In this document: in pieces, positions 1 through 7,923 of the stretch
How positions within the stretch are numbered: the first letter of the stretch is position 1
How the letters are laid out: every line of letters starts with the position of its first letter
The notes under the pieces: generated by a model
The model's input: the letters and a program-made list of their open reading frames with translations, nothing else
What the model was told of the DNA's origin: nothing
The model's database searches: none
Made by a program: the position numbers and the translations under genes
NCBI GenBank assembly: GCA_947474445.1
Contig: CANJJY010000044.1
Coordinates: 1 to 16,304, forward strand
Reading direction: 5' to 3'
Origin: Oligoflexaceae bacterium
GTDB lineage: Bacteria > Bdellovibrionota_B > Oligoflexia > Oligoflexales > Oligoflexaceae
Length of the DNA stretch: 16,304 bases

Positions 1-1059
1 ATGATTTTCATCAGTTGGACGGAAGATAAGCCAGGCGATTCCTATCGACTCTCATTCAGCCAACCTCACGGTGAAAAAACCTGGGTTATTTCCAACGTGC
101 CCTACCTCTACCTCCGGGGGAATGGCGTGCCGTGGATCCTGCGCGTCCGTCCCGAAGCGGCGTCAGTTGACCGAAAAACAGTCCCCAAAAAATCGCCCAT
201 CAACGGCCTTAAGTTGATGTACACCCAGCCGCCCCCTGCCGCTGTATCCAAAAGCCCCGCTGTGAAAGAGCCGCCCGTGCTCGTTCTCGATCCCTTTGCC
301 AGCGATGAAGACCAGCTGACGGCAGAACCTGATTACAAAGATCTTCTCAAAGGACCTGAGCGCAAGTGGTGGAACATCGATGGCATCCTGGAGGGGGGTG
401 GCTCTGGTGACAGAGGACGGACCTCGCTCGAACCTCTGTTCCGCCGCAGTCGCATGAGCTTTGGTCTGCGGAGCTTTCGCGAGGATTTCCGGGTCAATCG
501 CCGCGATCGCTATGAAAGCGCGCCGACCCAAGGCTTGGGTACAGGTTTTGCGTTGCACTACTACGCGCAGCCGACCTTTCAGGTGCAGATTGAAACCGAG
601 ACCCATGCGACGACGACGACCTACGATGAGGGCGGTACTGAGCCGCCTGCAGCGACTCAAAAACGTCTGCGCCTCTTGCTCGGCGTCCTCTTCGATGTTC
701 TCAACCTAGAATCTCGTCGCCAAAACTGGAGTCTCGACGTGGGGACTAACATCGGACTCGTGCAGGTGCCGCTGCGGGTCGACAACCAAAAACTAGCTGA
801 TATCGGCTTTCAAGCCAGCCTTCGCTATTTCCCTTGGGGACTCCACAGTACAGTCCGCGCATACAAGAGTGAGAGTTCGGAAGTCAGTCTCCAATGGGTG
901 GCTCCCTGGGACATCGGACTAGGCAAAATAGGCGCAAAGAAACTCGATATGAATGTCGAAATGGGCGCCTATCAACGCACGACGCGAGCCAAGGACGGGA
1001 CGACGACCAGCCAGTTTCATGAGACGGGTTACCGCATTGGTCTTGAACTGAATTATTGA
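1..1059 (+). CDS. Outer-membrane barrel-like protein, probably 5' truncated
   Basis: The frame is open from base 1. The first codon happens to be ATG, but no ribosome site is visible and the N-terminus has no signal peptide, so the gene most likely begins upstream. Residues about 1-50 resemble a fibronectin-III-like or FecR-associated beta-sandwich (ISW near the start, GVPWILRV near residue 45). Residues 58-105 are a Pro/Lys/Ala linker, low in complexity. From about residue 120 to the end there are alternating hydrophobic/polar segments rich in Tyr, Phe and Gln (for example GFALHYYAQPTFQVQIETET and a final GYRIGLELNY). The chain ends in an aromatic residue, as outer-membrane beta-barrels usually do. 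I infer an envelope barrel with a periplasmic N-terminal domain. I do not recognise a specific family and cannot name a substrate. Confidence 0.7.
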   Translation: MIFISWTEDKPGDSYRLSFSQPHGEKTWVISNVPYLYLRGNGVPWILRVRPEAASVDRKTVPKKSPINGLKLMYTQPPPAAVSKSPAVKEPPVLVLDPFASDEDQLTAEPDYKDLLKGPERKWWNIDGILEGGGSGDRGRTSLEPLFRRSRMSFGLRSFREDFRVNRRDRYESAPTQGLGTGFALHYYAQPTFQVQIETETHATTTTYDEGGTEPPAATQKRLRLLLGVLFDVLNLESRRQNWSLDVGTNIGLVQVPLRVDNQKLADIGFQASLRYFPWGLHSTVRAYKSESSEVSLQWVAPWDIGLGKIGAKKLDMNVEMGAYQRTTRAKDGTTTSQFHETGYRIGLELNY

Positions 1060-1124
1060 GCGTCCTCTCTCCCCATGAGAGCCAGAACCAGCTGGTGGGG
1101 CAGTCTTACCCAAGACGGCAGCCG

Positions 1125-2252
1125 ATGATTGCGCTAGAATTAAGGTCAGAGATCCCACTTTTTCCAATCGCATCACCTCATAGGTTGAGCTTGAAACATA
1201 AAGCCACCAAGGAAAAGCCACGTAAATCCCTGCTGGATGACGATGTCTTCGTACTCGGCGATCAAGAGATCGGGCGAGGCGAAAGGAAAAAGATCCATCT
1301 CAAGATAGGCAAACTCTACGACAACACCGATATCAATATTCCTGTCGAAGTGATCCGGGGGCGCTCGCCGGGCCCGATTTTTTTTGTCTCGGCTGCGGTC
1401 CATGGTGACGAACTCAACGGCGTTGAGATCTGTAAGCGACTGCTCGACTTGAGACAGCTCAAAGATATCGCGGGTACCCTGCTGGTCATCCCGATCGTCA
1501 ACGTCTTTGGCTTCAACAGCCTGTCGCGTTATCTGCCCGACCGCAGGGATCTCAATCGCTGCTTTCCTGGTTCGCCCAACGGCTCTCTTGCTTCGCGATT
1601 GGCCCATGTATTCATGAGTGAAATCGTCTCGAAAGCGACCCATGGCATCGATTTGCATACCGGAGCCGTGCATCGACGGAACCTGCCCCAGATCCGCGCC
1701 GACATCGACGAGCCCGAGACGCTGCGCCTGGCCGAAGCCTTTGGTATTCCCGTCATCATGCGATCCAACGTCCCCGATGGCTCCTTGCGTCAAGCGGTGA
1801 GTGAACGCCGCATTCCTATGCTTCTCTACGAAGGCGGCGAAGCCCTCCGCTTTGAAGAGAGGGCTATTCGCATCGGACTCAACGGCATCCTCTCGGTCAT
1901 GCATACGATTAATATGCTCGATGGGAGCAAGCGCACCACGCGGCCGACGCGGCCGCAGCCCAAACCTTTTATCGCGCACAGCAGCTATTGGACGCGAGCG
2001 ACGCGCAGCGGCATCGTCCGCATGCTGTCCAAGGTCGGCGCCCTCGTCCATAAGGACGAAATCATCGCCATCATCTCTGATCCCTACGGTGATGAAGTGG
2101 AAACGGTCAAAGCCCGGGTCGAAGGCATCGTCATCGGCGCGACGCAACTGCCCGTCGTCCACGAAGGCGATGCCTTGTTTCATATCGCCACCTTTCAAGA
2201 ACCCGAAAAAGTCGAAGAAAGTCTGGCTGATCTCGATGAACTCGCCGTCTAA
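1125..2252 (+). CDS. Succinylglutamate desuccinylase/aspartoacylase-family zinc hydrolase
   Basis: This is an M14-like metallohydrolase of the aspartoacylase/succinylglutamate desuccinylase family, which cleaves N-acyl amino acids or related amides in the cytoplasm. Counted from the ATG at 1125, the zinc ligands are H93 and E96 (HGDELNG) and H178 (GIDLHTG). DLNR at 142-145 is the substrate-carboxylate motif and E236 (YEGGE) the likely catalytic glutamate. The C-terminal ~50 residues (VEGIVIGATQLPVVHEGDALF) look like the small lipoyl/biotinyl-like beta domain common in this subfamily. The start is uncertain. A TTG at 1056 overlaps the previous stop and has no ribosome site. ATG 1125 has none either. 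TTG 1191 follows an AGG and would give 353 residues, closest to the usual family length. The exact substrate cannot be told from sequence. No signal peptide is seen. Confidence 0.9.
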   Translation: MIALELRSEIPLFPIASPHRLSLKHKATKEKPRKSLLDDDVFVLGDQEIGRGERKKIHLKIGKLYDNTDINIPVEVIRGRSPGPIFFVSAAVHGDELNGVEICKRLLDLRQLKDIAGTLLVIPIVNVFGFNSLSRYLPDRRDLNRCFPGSPNGSLASRLAHVFMSEIVSKATHGIDLHTGAVHRRNLPQIRADIDEPETLRLAEAFGIPVIMRSNVPDGSLRQAVSERRIPMLLYEGGEALRFEERAIRIGLNGILSVMHTINMLDGSKRTTRPTRPQPKPFIAHSSYWTRATRSGIVRMLSKVGALVHKDEIIAIISDPYGDEVETVKARVEGIVIGATQLPVVHEGDALFHIATFQEPEKVEESLADLDELAV

Positions 2253-2256
2253 GTCC

Positions 2257-2285
2257 TTGGCGAGCCCCTCCTGAGCCGATATAAT
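2257..2285 (+). promoter_or_regulatory. Sigma70-type promoter for the 2358 lipoprotein gene
   Basis: TTGGCG at 2257-2262 and a perfect TATAAT at 2280-2285 are separated by exactly 17 bases. The pair starts just after the stop codon at 2252. Transcription would begin near 2292, about 65 bases before the ATG at 2358. This also separates the lipoprotein gene from the hydrolase gene upstream. Confidence 0.75.
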
Positions 2286-2357
2286 GAGGCTTTACTCCGC
2301 GCGAAGTCAGCTTTGGATCGCTAGAGGCGCGCGGTGATGGTCCAAGGGAGTTTACAC

Positions 2358-3020
2358 ATGGCGTCATTCGAGAATTGGTCGCGAGTCGGACTCGTCTGCC
2401 TCAGTCTGCTATTGGGTTGCCGCCACCATGGAGGCGATGCCGTCGATGTTCCTGATGGCCGGGTCGACGTCCTGACCGATGGCAGCGGTGAGGCACCAGC
2501 GGGAGCTAAACTCAAGGAAAGTGGAACAGCCGATCCCAAAACCTTCGATCCCCGTCTGACGCTCGATATAGATGGTCAGGGCAGCCCTTCGATTGGTGAG
2601 CACTGGAAGGCGGGCGGCACTGAAATGACGATCCGGGAAATCAAGGCAGCGTCCGACTGCGACGGCGCGAGCGGCGCATCCACGGAGTGCACCTTCAGTG
2701 AAGAGTGGCAGATCATCGCCAGCGACCGCTCGCTGATCCACCGCAGTTGCCACTGCGGCGACAGCAAGGAACCCTCCAAAAAGCTGAGCCTCGATGAATA
2801 CCAAAAGGTTGAAGAACGCATCCTCGGCCTCGCTAAAGCGAGTAACCCGACGCCCTGCACCGCGGATGCTCCCGACGTCAAAGTCGAATTAAGAAGCACG
2901 GTGAGCGAAAAGGTCACCTATGCTGTCAACTACGGACAGTGCGCCAGCAGTTTTGCACCGCGCATCGATCTCAAGAGCTTTGAAGCGCTGATCGAAGTCT
3001 TGAATCAGATAAAACTCTGA
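2358..3020 (+). CDS. Cysteine-containing lipoprotein of unknown function
   Basis: The protein has 220 residues. Start ATG 2358 is chosen because AGGGAG (2345-2350) lies 7 bases upstream. An in-frame upstream ATG at 2334 lacks this. The N-terminus is a lipoprotein signal: hydrophobic GLVCLSLLLG followed by the lipobox Cys at residue 21 (LLGC), so it should be lipidated and held in the envelope. A flexible Asp/Gly-rich stretch follows, then a folded part. That part has six further cysteines (DCDG, TECTF, HRSCHCGD, TPCTA, GQCAS), which fits disulphide bonds in the periplasm. No domain is recognised. It has its own promoter (2257-2285), and the next gene also has its own, so it is probably monocistronic. 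Confidence 0.85.
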   Translation: MASFENWSRVGLVCLSLLLGCRHHGGDAVDVPDGRVDVLTDGSGEAPAGAKLKESGTADPKTFDPRLTLDIDGQGSPSIGEHWKAGGTEMTIREIKAASDCDGASGASTECTFSEEWQIIASDRSLIHRSCHCGDSKEPSKKLSLDEYQKVEERILGLAKASNPTPCTADAPDVKVELRSTVSEKVTYAVNYGQCASSFAPRIDLKSFEALIEVLNQIKL

Positions 3021-3054
3021 AATGAAAGCTCCTGCGGAGGGCTGTCCCCTGGTC

Positions 3055-3083
3055 TTGGCTGACCTTCCTCCTTCTGTTAGAAT
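3055..3083 (+). promoter_or_regulatory. Sigma70-type promoter for the DUF3015-DUF4105 operon
   Basis: TTGGCT at 3055-3060 and TAGAAT at 3078-3083 are spaced by exactly 17 bases. Predicted transcription starts near 3090, 34 bases before the ATG at 3124. This rules out the longer reading frame that opens at 3022 as the real start. Confidence 0.7.
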
Positions 3084-3123
3084 CGGGGGATCAAACCTCG
3101 TCAGCTTCAAGCAAGGAGTCGCC

Positions 3124-3606
3124 ATGCGCTTTATCGGTAGCGTTTTCGGACTGTTTTTTCTGCTTCATGCCACCTATGGTCGCGCAGCTGACGGCAGCAG
3201 TGGCTGTGGACCGGCTTGGTATATTTTCAAAGAGAACAGTATTGTGTCCTCTTCCCTGCGTAATACCACGAATGGCATCCTTTGGCCCGTTTCCACTTTG
3301 GGCATGACCTTTGGAACCTCCAACTGCGCAAAGCACTCTCTGGTGCTCGAAGAGCAGCGCAGTCTGCATTTCGCTACGAAAAGCTACGATCTCCTCCGGC
3401 AGGATATGGCCCGGGGATCGGGTCAGCATCTCAACGCTTATATCGCCAGCTTTGGCTGTTCTGCCGCCGTTCGCAGCAAAGTGGCAGCCGATCTGCAGAC
3501 CTCTTTTCATCAAGAACTTTACCTGACCGTCGCACCCGAGGCTCTGGTCGAAGCGACGACAGCGATTATCCATTCTTCGCCTGCGCTCGAGGAAGCTTGT
3601 TCCTAA
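3124..3606 (+). CDS. DUF3015 family exported protein
   Basis: The protein has 160 residues. ATG 3124 follows AAGGAG about 5 bases upstream and opens directly into a Sec signal peptide (RFIGSVFGLFFLLHATYGRA, cleavage likely after GRA or RAA). The mature part matches what I know of DUF3015: an early GCG, SLRNTTNGI, then TFGTSNC, and a pattern of conserved cysteines (SGCGPAW, TSNC, SFGCS and the C-terminal EEACS). DUF3015 proteins are periplasmic or envelope proteins of unknown function. The gene is 35 bases upstream of the DUF4105 gene with no terminator between, so the two are probably co-transcribed from the promoter at 3055-3083. The pairing suggests a shared envelope role, which is inference. 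Confidence 0.85.
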   Translation: MRFIGSVFGLFFLLHATYGRAADGSSGCGPAWYIFKENSIVSSSLRNTTNGILWPVSTLGMTFGTSNCAKHSLVLEEQRSLHFATKSYDLLRQDMARGSGQHLNAYIASFGCSAAVRSKVAADLQTSFHQELYLTVAPEALVEATTAIIHSSPALEEACS

Positions 3607-3641
3607 GGTGAAGGAGAGGGAAAAGAAAGCGGGAGCGGATC

Positions 3642-5513
3642 GTGACTGTCTGGAAGCTACTGTGGATCGGTCCGCTTCTGTATCTGATCGCCGCGTCCGG
3701 CCACGCTGATGCCGTCCGTCTGGAAACCTCGGCAAGGGTGGAACCGCTGGAGGCTGACTGGCTGCGTCTCATGCATTACAGGGGGCAGAACGGGCAGCCT
3801 CCCACTGAGAGTTCTATCACCAGTCCTGATTTTTTTCTCAGTCGACAGGGACCATCAGATCCGCAGGCGGAGTTCGCCGCGCAGCTGAAGGCTTGGCGGC
3901 AAGAGACGGTGACGATCGGCCATGATACTCTCGATCCGCTTTGCGCCTTCCCCGCCCGCGCCCGTTGGTTTCGCAGGCACATTGATCCGCGTTTGCCGGA
4001 GAGACCCTGTCCTGATCTAGTGAGATGGAAGGCCAAGCTCAACTTTCAATCTCTCAGCCTCGTCTACTCCTCGGCTTACGCTGGCAATGCCGCCTCGATG
4101 TTCGGCCATAATCTTTTGAAACTCAACTTGGAGCAAGCGGCGGCTTTGGGCGCTCCGGAGGAAGGTCTTTCCCTGCTCGACTACGGGATCGGCTTTGTGG
4201 CCGTCACCAATCCTGACGATGTCTTCACCTATGCGATCAAAGGTTTGACCGGTGGTTATCCCGGCGTTTTCACCCTCGAACCTTACTATGAACTCGTCAA
4301 TACCTATGCCTACGCCGAGAACCGCGATCTCTGGGAACTGACCATCGCATTGTCCGCAGACGAGAAAGAGCTGTTTCTTGAACATCTCTGGGAGCTTCTC
4401 TCGCGCGCGAGCACGCCCTATTACTTCACGCACGTCAACTGCTCCTCGATGCTGGTCGAACTGCTCGATGTCGTCAAGCCGAGCTGGCGACTGACGGAGC
4501 AACTGCATGGATTTATTTTGCCCGCCGTCGTCATGCAGCGCGTAGCCGAACACGTGCCGGCCGCTCCCTTGGAGTTTCGCCCCTCACAGCGCCGCCTATT
4601 TCAAACGCGATTCGATGCTTTAGCGGCGAGAGAGCAAAAGGAGCTGCAGAGATTGTGGGCTGGTGATATCGATCCGCAATCGATCTCCGATGCCGCCGTC
4701 CTCGATACGGCTTTGGATCGCATCACCATCGAAAAATCACGCCTTTCGCTCCCGGAGCAAAGTGATCTGCGCGCCTATGAAACGAGCGTGCTCTATGCGC
4801 GCTCCAATCTGCCTGGCGTCAGTGAGTCGAGAGAAACCGTTCGGGCCACAAATAATCCTATTCTCGCGCACAGCAGTCAGCGCATGGGCATCGAGATGGG
4901 CAGAACCGCATCAGATTTCACGCCCGGTTTACGCTGGCGCTATGGTCTCCACGATCTCCTCGATCCGCCGGCAGGCTTTGATCCCTATTACCAGCTCAAT
5001 TACATCGACGTGAGAGCCGCAGCTAGCCGCCGCCGTACTGTCGCGGATCTCAGCATCGCCGAAGTCTGGTCGCTCGCGCCCTTTCACCTCGAAGATCCGG
5101 TCAAGAGCTGGACTTTGGATGGCGGGCTTCACTACGTCGCGGATCAGCCATCTGAGGACGAGATCGCAGCGGATGCGGGTCTGCACGGCTACTTTCGCGG
5201 TTCAATCGGCGCAAGCTGGGAACTCTGGCGCGAACGTTCGCTCCTTTCGCTCCTGCCCGGTGTGCAGCTCCAAACTGGTGGCCGCCCCCTCGTCGATCTA
5301 GGAGTGACTGGACTTTGGCTCCATCGATGGAATAGCCGTTGGCAAAGTCTTTTGTCGATACGTCCCGCGTGGTTGGTCACGGCGCAAGAGAAGCGTCATG
5401 ATGAAGAAAGTTTGGTGCTGCGCTATACCACCGCCCGTCACGATCAATGGGAACTTGCTTGGACACAGAGCGAGCAATCATCGCTTAAAATCGCCTGGCT
5501 CATATACTATTAA
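3642..5513 (+). CDS. DUF4105 (Lnb N-terminal periplasmic domain) protein with C-terminal barrel-like domain
   Basis: The protein has 623 residues. GTG 3642 is preceded by GGGAG (3631-3635, spacing 6) and opens a signal peptide (KLLWIGPLLYLIAASGHADA). Residues about 125-290 form the DUF4105 domain: SSAYAGNAASMFGHNLLKLN, then YGIGFVA, then GGYPGVFTLEPYYELVNTY, then YYFTHVNCSS. H156 in FGH and C267 in NCSS are the strongest conserved positions and could form a papain-like His/Cys pair. That catalytic role is my inference. From about residue 420 to the end the sequence alternates in strands (YYQLNYIDVRAA, GVQLQTGG and others) and ends in Tyr-Tyr, which suggests a beta-barrel or beta-rich domain at the outer membrane. 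The stop codon lies inside the terminator stem at 5511-5541. Confidence 0.88.
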   Translation: MTVWKLLWIGPLLYLIAASGHADAVRLETSARVEPLEADWLRLMHYRGQNGQPPTESSITSPDFFLSRQGPSDPQAEFAAQLKAWRQETVTIGHDTLDPLCAFPARARWFRRHIDPRLPERPCPDLVRWKAKLNFQSLSLVYSSAYAGNAASMFGHNLLKLNLEQAAALGAPEEGLSLLDYGIGFVAVTNPDDVFTYAIKGLTGGYPGVFTLEPYYELVNTYAYAENRDLWELTIALSADEKELFLEHLWELLSRASTPYYFTHVNCSSMLVELLDVVKPSWRLTEQLHGFILPAVVMQRVAEHVPAAPLEFRPSQRRLFQTRFDALAAREQKELQRLWAGDIDPQSISDAAVLDTALDRITIEKSRLSLPEQSDLRAYETSVLYARSNLPGVSESRETVRATNNPILAHSSQRMGIEMGRTASDFTPGLRWRYGLHDLLDPPAGFDPYYQLNYIDVRAAASRRRTVADLSIAEVWSLAPFHLEDPVKSWTLDGGLHYVADQPSEDEIAADAGLHGYFRGSIGASWELWRERSLLSLLPGVQLQTGGRPLVDLGVTGLWLHRWNSRWQSLLSIRPAWLVTAQEKRHDEESLVLRYTTARHDQWELAWTQSEQSSLKIAWLIYY

Positions 5514-5541
5514 AGCCTGTTTCCGGCGGAAACAGGCTTTA
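5511..5541. terminator. Bidirectional hairpin terminator between convergent genes
   Basis: This is a 14-bp perfect stem: TAAAGCCTGTTTCC at 5511-5524 and its complement at 5528-5541, with loop GGC. AAAG and CTTT at the ends give U-containing flanks in both directions. It sits between the DUF4105 gene (plus) and the OmpA-family gene (minus), so it probably serves both. Confidence 0.8.
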
Positions 5542-5577
5542 GATGATGGGGGAGCCAGCGGGCTCTCCTCTGCGTGA

Positions 5578-6243
5578 TTAACGGGCTTGGGGAGTCAAGA
5601 TGATTTCAACGCGACGATTGGCGGCGCGACCATCTTCGGAGTTGTTGTCGGCGATCGGCTGGCTAGCGCCGTATCCCGAAGCGTGCAGGCGTTTTCCTGC
5701 CACACCTTTTTGCCGCAAAAAGCTCGCGACGGCTTCGGAGCGCTGTTGCGAAAGAACTTGGTTGGATTGCATGTTACCGCGGGTATCGGTATGGCCTGTG
5801 ATTTCAACGTCGGTGTTATCAAACTTGTTGATCACTTTGGCGACACTGCCGAGAACAGGCGTGAAATCGCTTTGGATCGCTGACTGCGCTGTATCGAAGG
5901 TGATATTGCCTGGCATGTTCAAGACCACCAGATCGCCCTTGCGGGTGACGCTGACGCCTGTGCCTTTTAATTCTTTACGCAGCTCGGCTTCTTGCTTGTC
6001 GACGTAGTTGCCGATGCCACCGCCGACTGCCGCGCCGATCGCTGCTCCCGCCAAGCGTGCATTCTGCCGCGCGTTCTTGTTGCCTTTCACTTGATTGCCG
6101 AGAACCACGCCTGCCAAAGCTCCAGAAACGGCGCCGATCGTGGTGCCCGAAACTTCCTTGTCGTTGGTGTAGGCGTCGTTGGTAGCGCAGCCGCCGAGAC
6201 CCAGAGTAAAGATCAAAGAGAGAGTGCAGAGTCTGACGTTCAT
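5578..6243 (-). CDS. OmpA family lipoprotein, YiaD-like (glycine zipper plus OmpA C-terminal domain)
   Basis: The protein has 221 residues. The chosen start is ATG at 6243-6241, where GGAG lies about 8 bases upstream on the minus strand and the protein opens with a lipoprotein signal (LCTLSLIFTLGLGGC, lipobox LGGC). A longer in-frame extension to 6411 has no signal character. Next comes a glycine-zipper region (GTTIGAVSGALAGVVLG and GAAIGAAVGGGIGNYV), probably membrane-associated. Residues about 115-218 form the OmpA/MotB-like peptidoglycan-binding domain, with TGHTDTRG, LSQQRSEAV, GYGASQP and GRAANRRVEI. These contain the Asp and Arg that bind diaminopimelate in this family. It most likely anchors the outer membrane to peptidoglycan. 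It has no operon partner on its strand in this stretch. Confidence 0.93.
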   Translation of the reverse strand: MNVRLCTLSLIFTLGLGGCATNDAYTNDKEVSGTTIGAVSGALAGVVLGNQVKGNKNARQNARLAGAAIGAAVGGGIGNYVDKQEAELRKELKGTGVSVTRKGDLVVLNMPGNITFDTAQSAIQSDFTPVLGSVAKVINKFDNTDVEITGHTDTRGNMQSNQVLSQQRSEAVASFLRQKGVAGKRLHASGYGASQPIADNNSEDGRAANRRVEIILTPQAR

Positions 6244-6279
6244 AGTTCGTCTCCATCGTAACGGGGTAAGGCCTGAGTG

Positions 6280-6298
6280 CGTGAGAAACCGTCTCACG
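6280..6298. repeat. Inverted repeat in the leader/operator region of the OmpA-family gene
   Basis: CGTGAGA (6280-6286) and TCTCACG (6292-6298) form a perfect 7-bp inverted repeat with a 5-base loop. It lies 37 bases upstream of the OmpA-family start codon. It could be an operator or a 5'-leader hairpin. I found no convincing -35/-10 pair for this gene in 6244-6420. That stretch is AT-rich, with an A/T run near 6350-6365. Confidence 0.4.
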
Positions 6299-6568
6299 TC
6301 CGCATATTCTTGGCCTTTCACCATTGAAATAAGGGAGAAATCCCGAAAAAGCAAAAATTTTTTTTCGTTAACACCTGTCACCGAAAAGCCACGCCCTTTG
6401 TAAGTATTCAAAATAATTAGAAAAAAGAAACGAGCGATGGACGACCTTGCCGTGAGGTATGGCTTGAGTCATCGCTATAAAACTCGCAAAAGCAGGGTCT
6501 TGACGGGGCTTTAGATTAAATACTTTTCTGCCGATAAGGATTCACGTGGTCGGTATGAGGAGTGGGCG

Positions 6569-7759
6569 ATGCGCCGAGGGATTTACATGGTCGGCCTATG
6601 TGCGGTCTTCGGAGGCCTTGGACTCAGCTTGCTCCGCGGCCTGGCCGCGCGCGAGGTGGATTCACAGCATCTGTCGGCCCGCACTCTCAGCGACAGCCGA
6701 TCATCCGATCCAGAATTTGATTATCGACGCTGGCGCGCCTTATCTCTTCTCGCCCGGGAACGAGCGGTCATCTATGAGAGAGAGATTGAAGCGAAGCATC
6801 TCGATGAAGGCATGGTCGTCAATCGGGCCGTGACGGGAGAATCTCTCGGACTCTGCGATAGTCTCTTGTTTTCTAGTCTGCGTTACACGGCGCTCGTCAA
6901 ACTCGGTTGGACCGACAAGGCCGATGACGCCTGGCGCGCGATCACAGGTAGCTATCGCAGCGGACGCTGGGTCAGGCATCCACGCTGCTCGCGTAAGAAT
7001 ACATCGCGCGATCAAATCTTTGGTCTGCTGACCGCGCTCAGCCGCAATCCTCCCCTGCATGCAGAACATCTCCGGACTCTGCTCACCATCGTCGAAAAGA
7101 CTGATGGAGCGATCGATCCCGGCCCTTTTTATGTCAGCCGACTCTCGCCAAGTCTGAGTGAACTCATCAAGCAGATGAGTCTTGAGCGCGGCTGGGAACT
7201 CAAGAGTCTACCCGATGAAATTAAAATAGGCTTTTCCACCCTCGAGTTTGATACCTGGTCGGCCTCACCCGGATATACCGCTCATCTCAGTGCACTCGTC
7301 CTCTGGAATGAGATCGAACTCTGGGAACAAAAACGCTCCGTGCGCAGCCTGGCTGATCTGATCGATGGGGTGAGCTCTAAAGTCTATCCGCTGAAGCTCG
7401 CGTCCCAACGTCTCCAGTGGTCAGGCCAAAAGCTGGCGGAACTCGACCCGCAGAACCTCTTTTTTGCCTGGCTCAAGTACCGGAGTGCCGGCGCTCTGAC
7501 AGCGCGGGTCCGCGCCGACCTTCTGGAACGGTTGCTGGCGATGCCCGCCTTTCCTCCCGATCGGCTGCCGCAGAACTGCGATCGGCGCGCGGACTACCTC
7601 TGGCAGCGCAGTTCTTGGGAGTACGGTCTGGAAAAGCCGCAGGCCTGCCATGAAGAATTTTCAGGCGTCGATTATCTATGGATGGTGGCGCTCTTGACGG
7701 ATGAAAGCAAAGATATACTCCTCAGCGATGTAAGCAAAGATCTCGCCTTACGCCCTTGA
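6569..7759 (+). CDS. Exported or membrane-anchored hypothetical protein
   Basis: The protein has 396 residues. ATG 6569 has AGGAG (6558-6562) spaced 6 bases, which decides the start. The N-terminus (residues 5-27, GIYMVGLCAVFGGLGLSLLRGLAA) is a signal peptide or a single anchor. The rest is largely alpha-helical by composition, rich in Leu, Arg and Trp, without a family motif I recognise. It contains WRALSLLARERAVIYEREIE, KLGWTDKADDAWRAITGSY (somewhat TPR-like in spacing) and RADLLERLLAMPAFPPDRLP. Cysteines in LGLCDS, PRCSRK, QNCDRR and QACHEE could pair in the periplasm. A TPR-like helical repeat protein is possible but unproven. A TTGACG near 6500 has no well-spaced -10, so the promoter is unresolved. 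Confidence 0.75.
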   Translation: MRRGIYMVGLCAVFGGLGLSLLRGLAAREVDSQHLSARTLSDSRSSDPEFDYRRWRALSLLARERAVIYEREIEAKHLDEGMVVNRAVTGESLGLCDSLLFSSLRYTALVKLGWTDKADDAWRAITGSYRSGRWVRHPRCSRKNTSRDQIFGLLTALSRNPPLHAEHLRTLLTIVEKTDGAIDPGPFYVSRLSPSLSELIKQMSLERGWELKSLPDEIKIGFSTLEFDTWSASPGYTAHLSALVLWNEIELWEQKRSVRSLADLIDGVSSKVYPLKLASQRLQWSGQKLAELDPQNLFFAWLKYRSAGALTARVRADLLERLLAMPAFPPDRLPQNCDRRADYLWQRSSWEYGLEKPQACHEEFSGVDYLWMVALLTDESKDILLSDVSKDLALRP

Positions 7760-7815
7760 TAAAGTGAAAAGCTGCTCAGGATACCCTCAGGTCTGAAATA
7801 ATTCAAAACGGTTCT

Positions 7816-7832
7816 GTCAAAAAGCTTTTGAC
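7816..7832. repeat. Inverted repeat GTCAAAA-AGC-TTTTGAC
   Basis: A 7-bp perfect stem with a 3-base loop lies between the 7759 stop and the kinase promoter -10 at 7869. It could be a weak terminator for the upstream gene, with TTTT inside the stem, or an operator placed about 40-50 bases upstream of the kinase -10. Confidence 0.4.
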
Positions 7833-7868
7833 TTCAGCCTTGATCACATCTTTTTGCAGCAGACTCTG

Positions 7869-7874
7869 TATAAT
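7869..7874 (+). promoter_or_regulatory. -10 element for the histidine kinase gene
   Basis: A perfect TATAAT lies at 7869-7874. No good -35 is found at 16-18 bases, so it may need an activator. Transcription from here would start near 7881, downstream of the longest open frame (TTG at 7828). This supports the later start at 7924. Confidence 0.5.
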
Positions 7875-7923
7875 CTTAACACGACCGAAACTATACGGAG
7901 ATCTGCCGAGAGGGGAGTCGATC

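Noticed and set aside
1173..2198. 341-codon minus-strand open frame opposite the aspartoacylase-like gene
   Set aside because: The plus strand carries the full catalytic motif set. The antisense frame has no recognisable domain and is a codon-bias shadow.
3022..3123. Upstream extension of the DUF3015 frame
   Set aside because: A well-spaced promoter (3055-3083) and a ribosome site plus signal peptide at 3124 show the extension is not translated.
6500..6526. Promoter TTGACG ... TAAATA/TACTTT before the 6569 gene
   Set aside because: Spacings to the possible -10 elements are 11 or 15 bases, outside or at the edge of what works, so it was not annotated.
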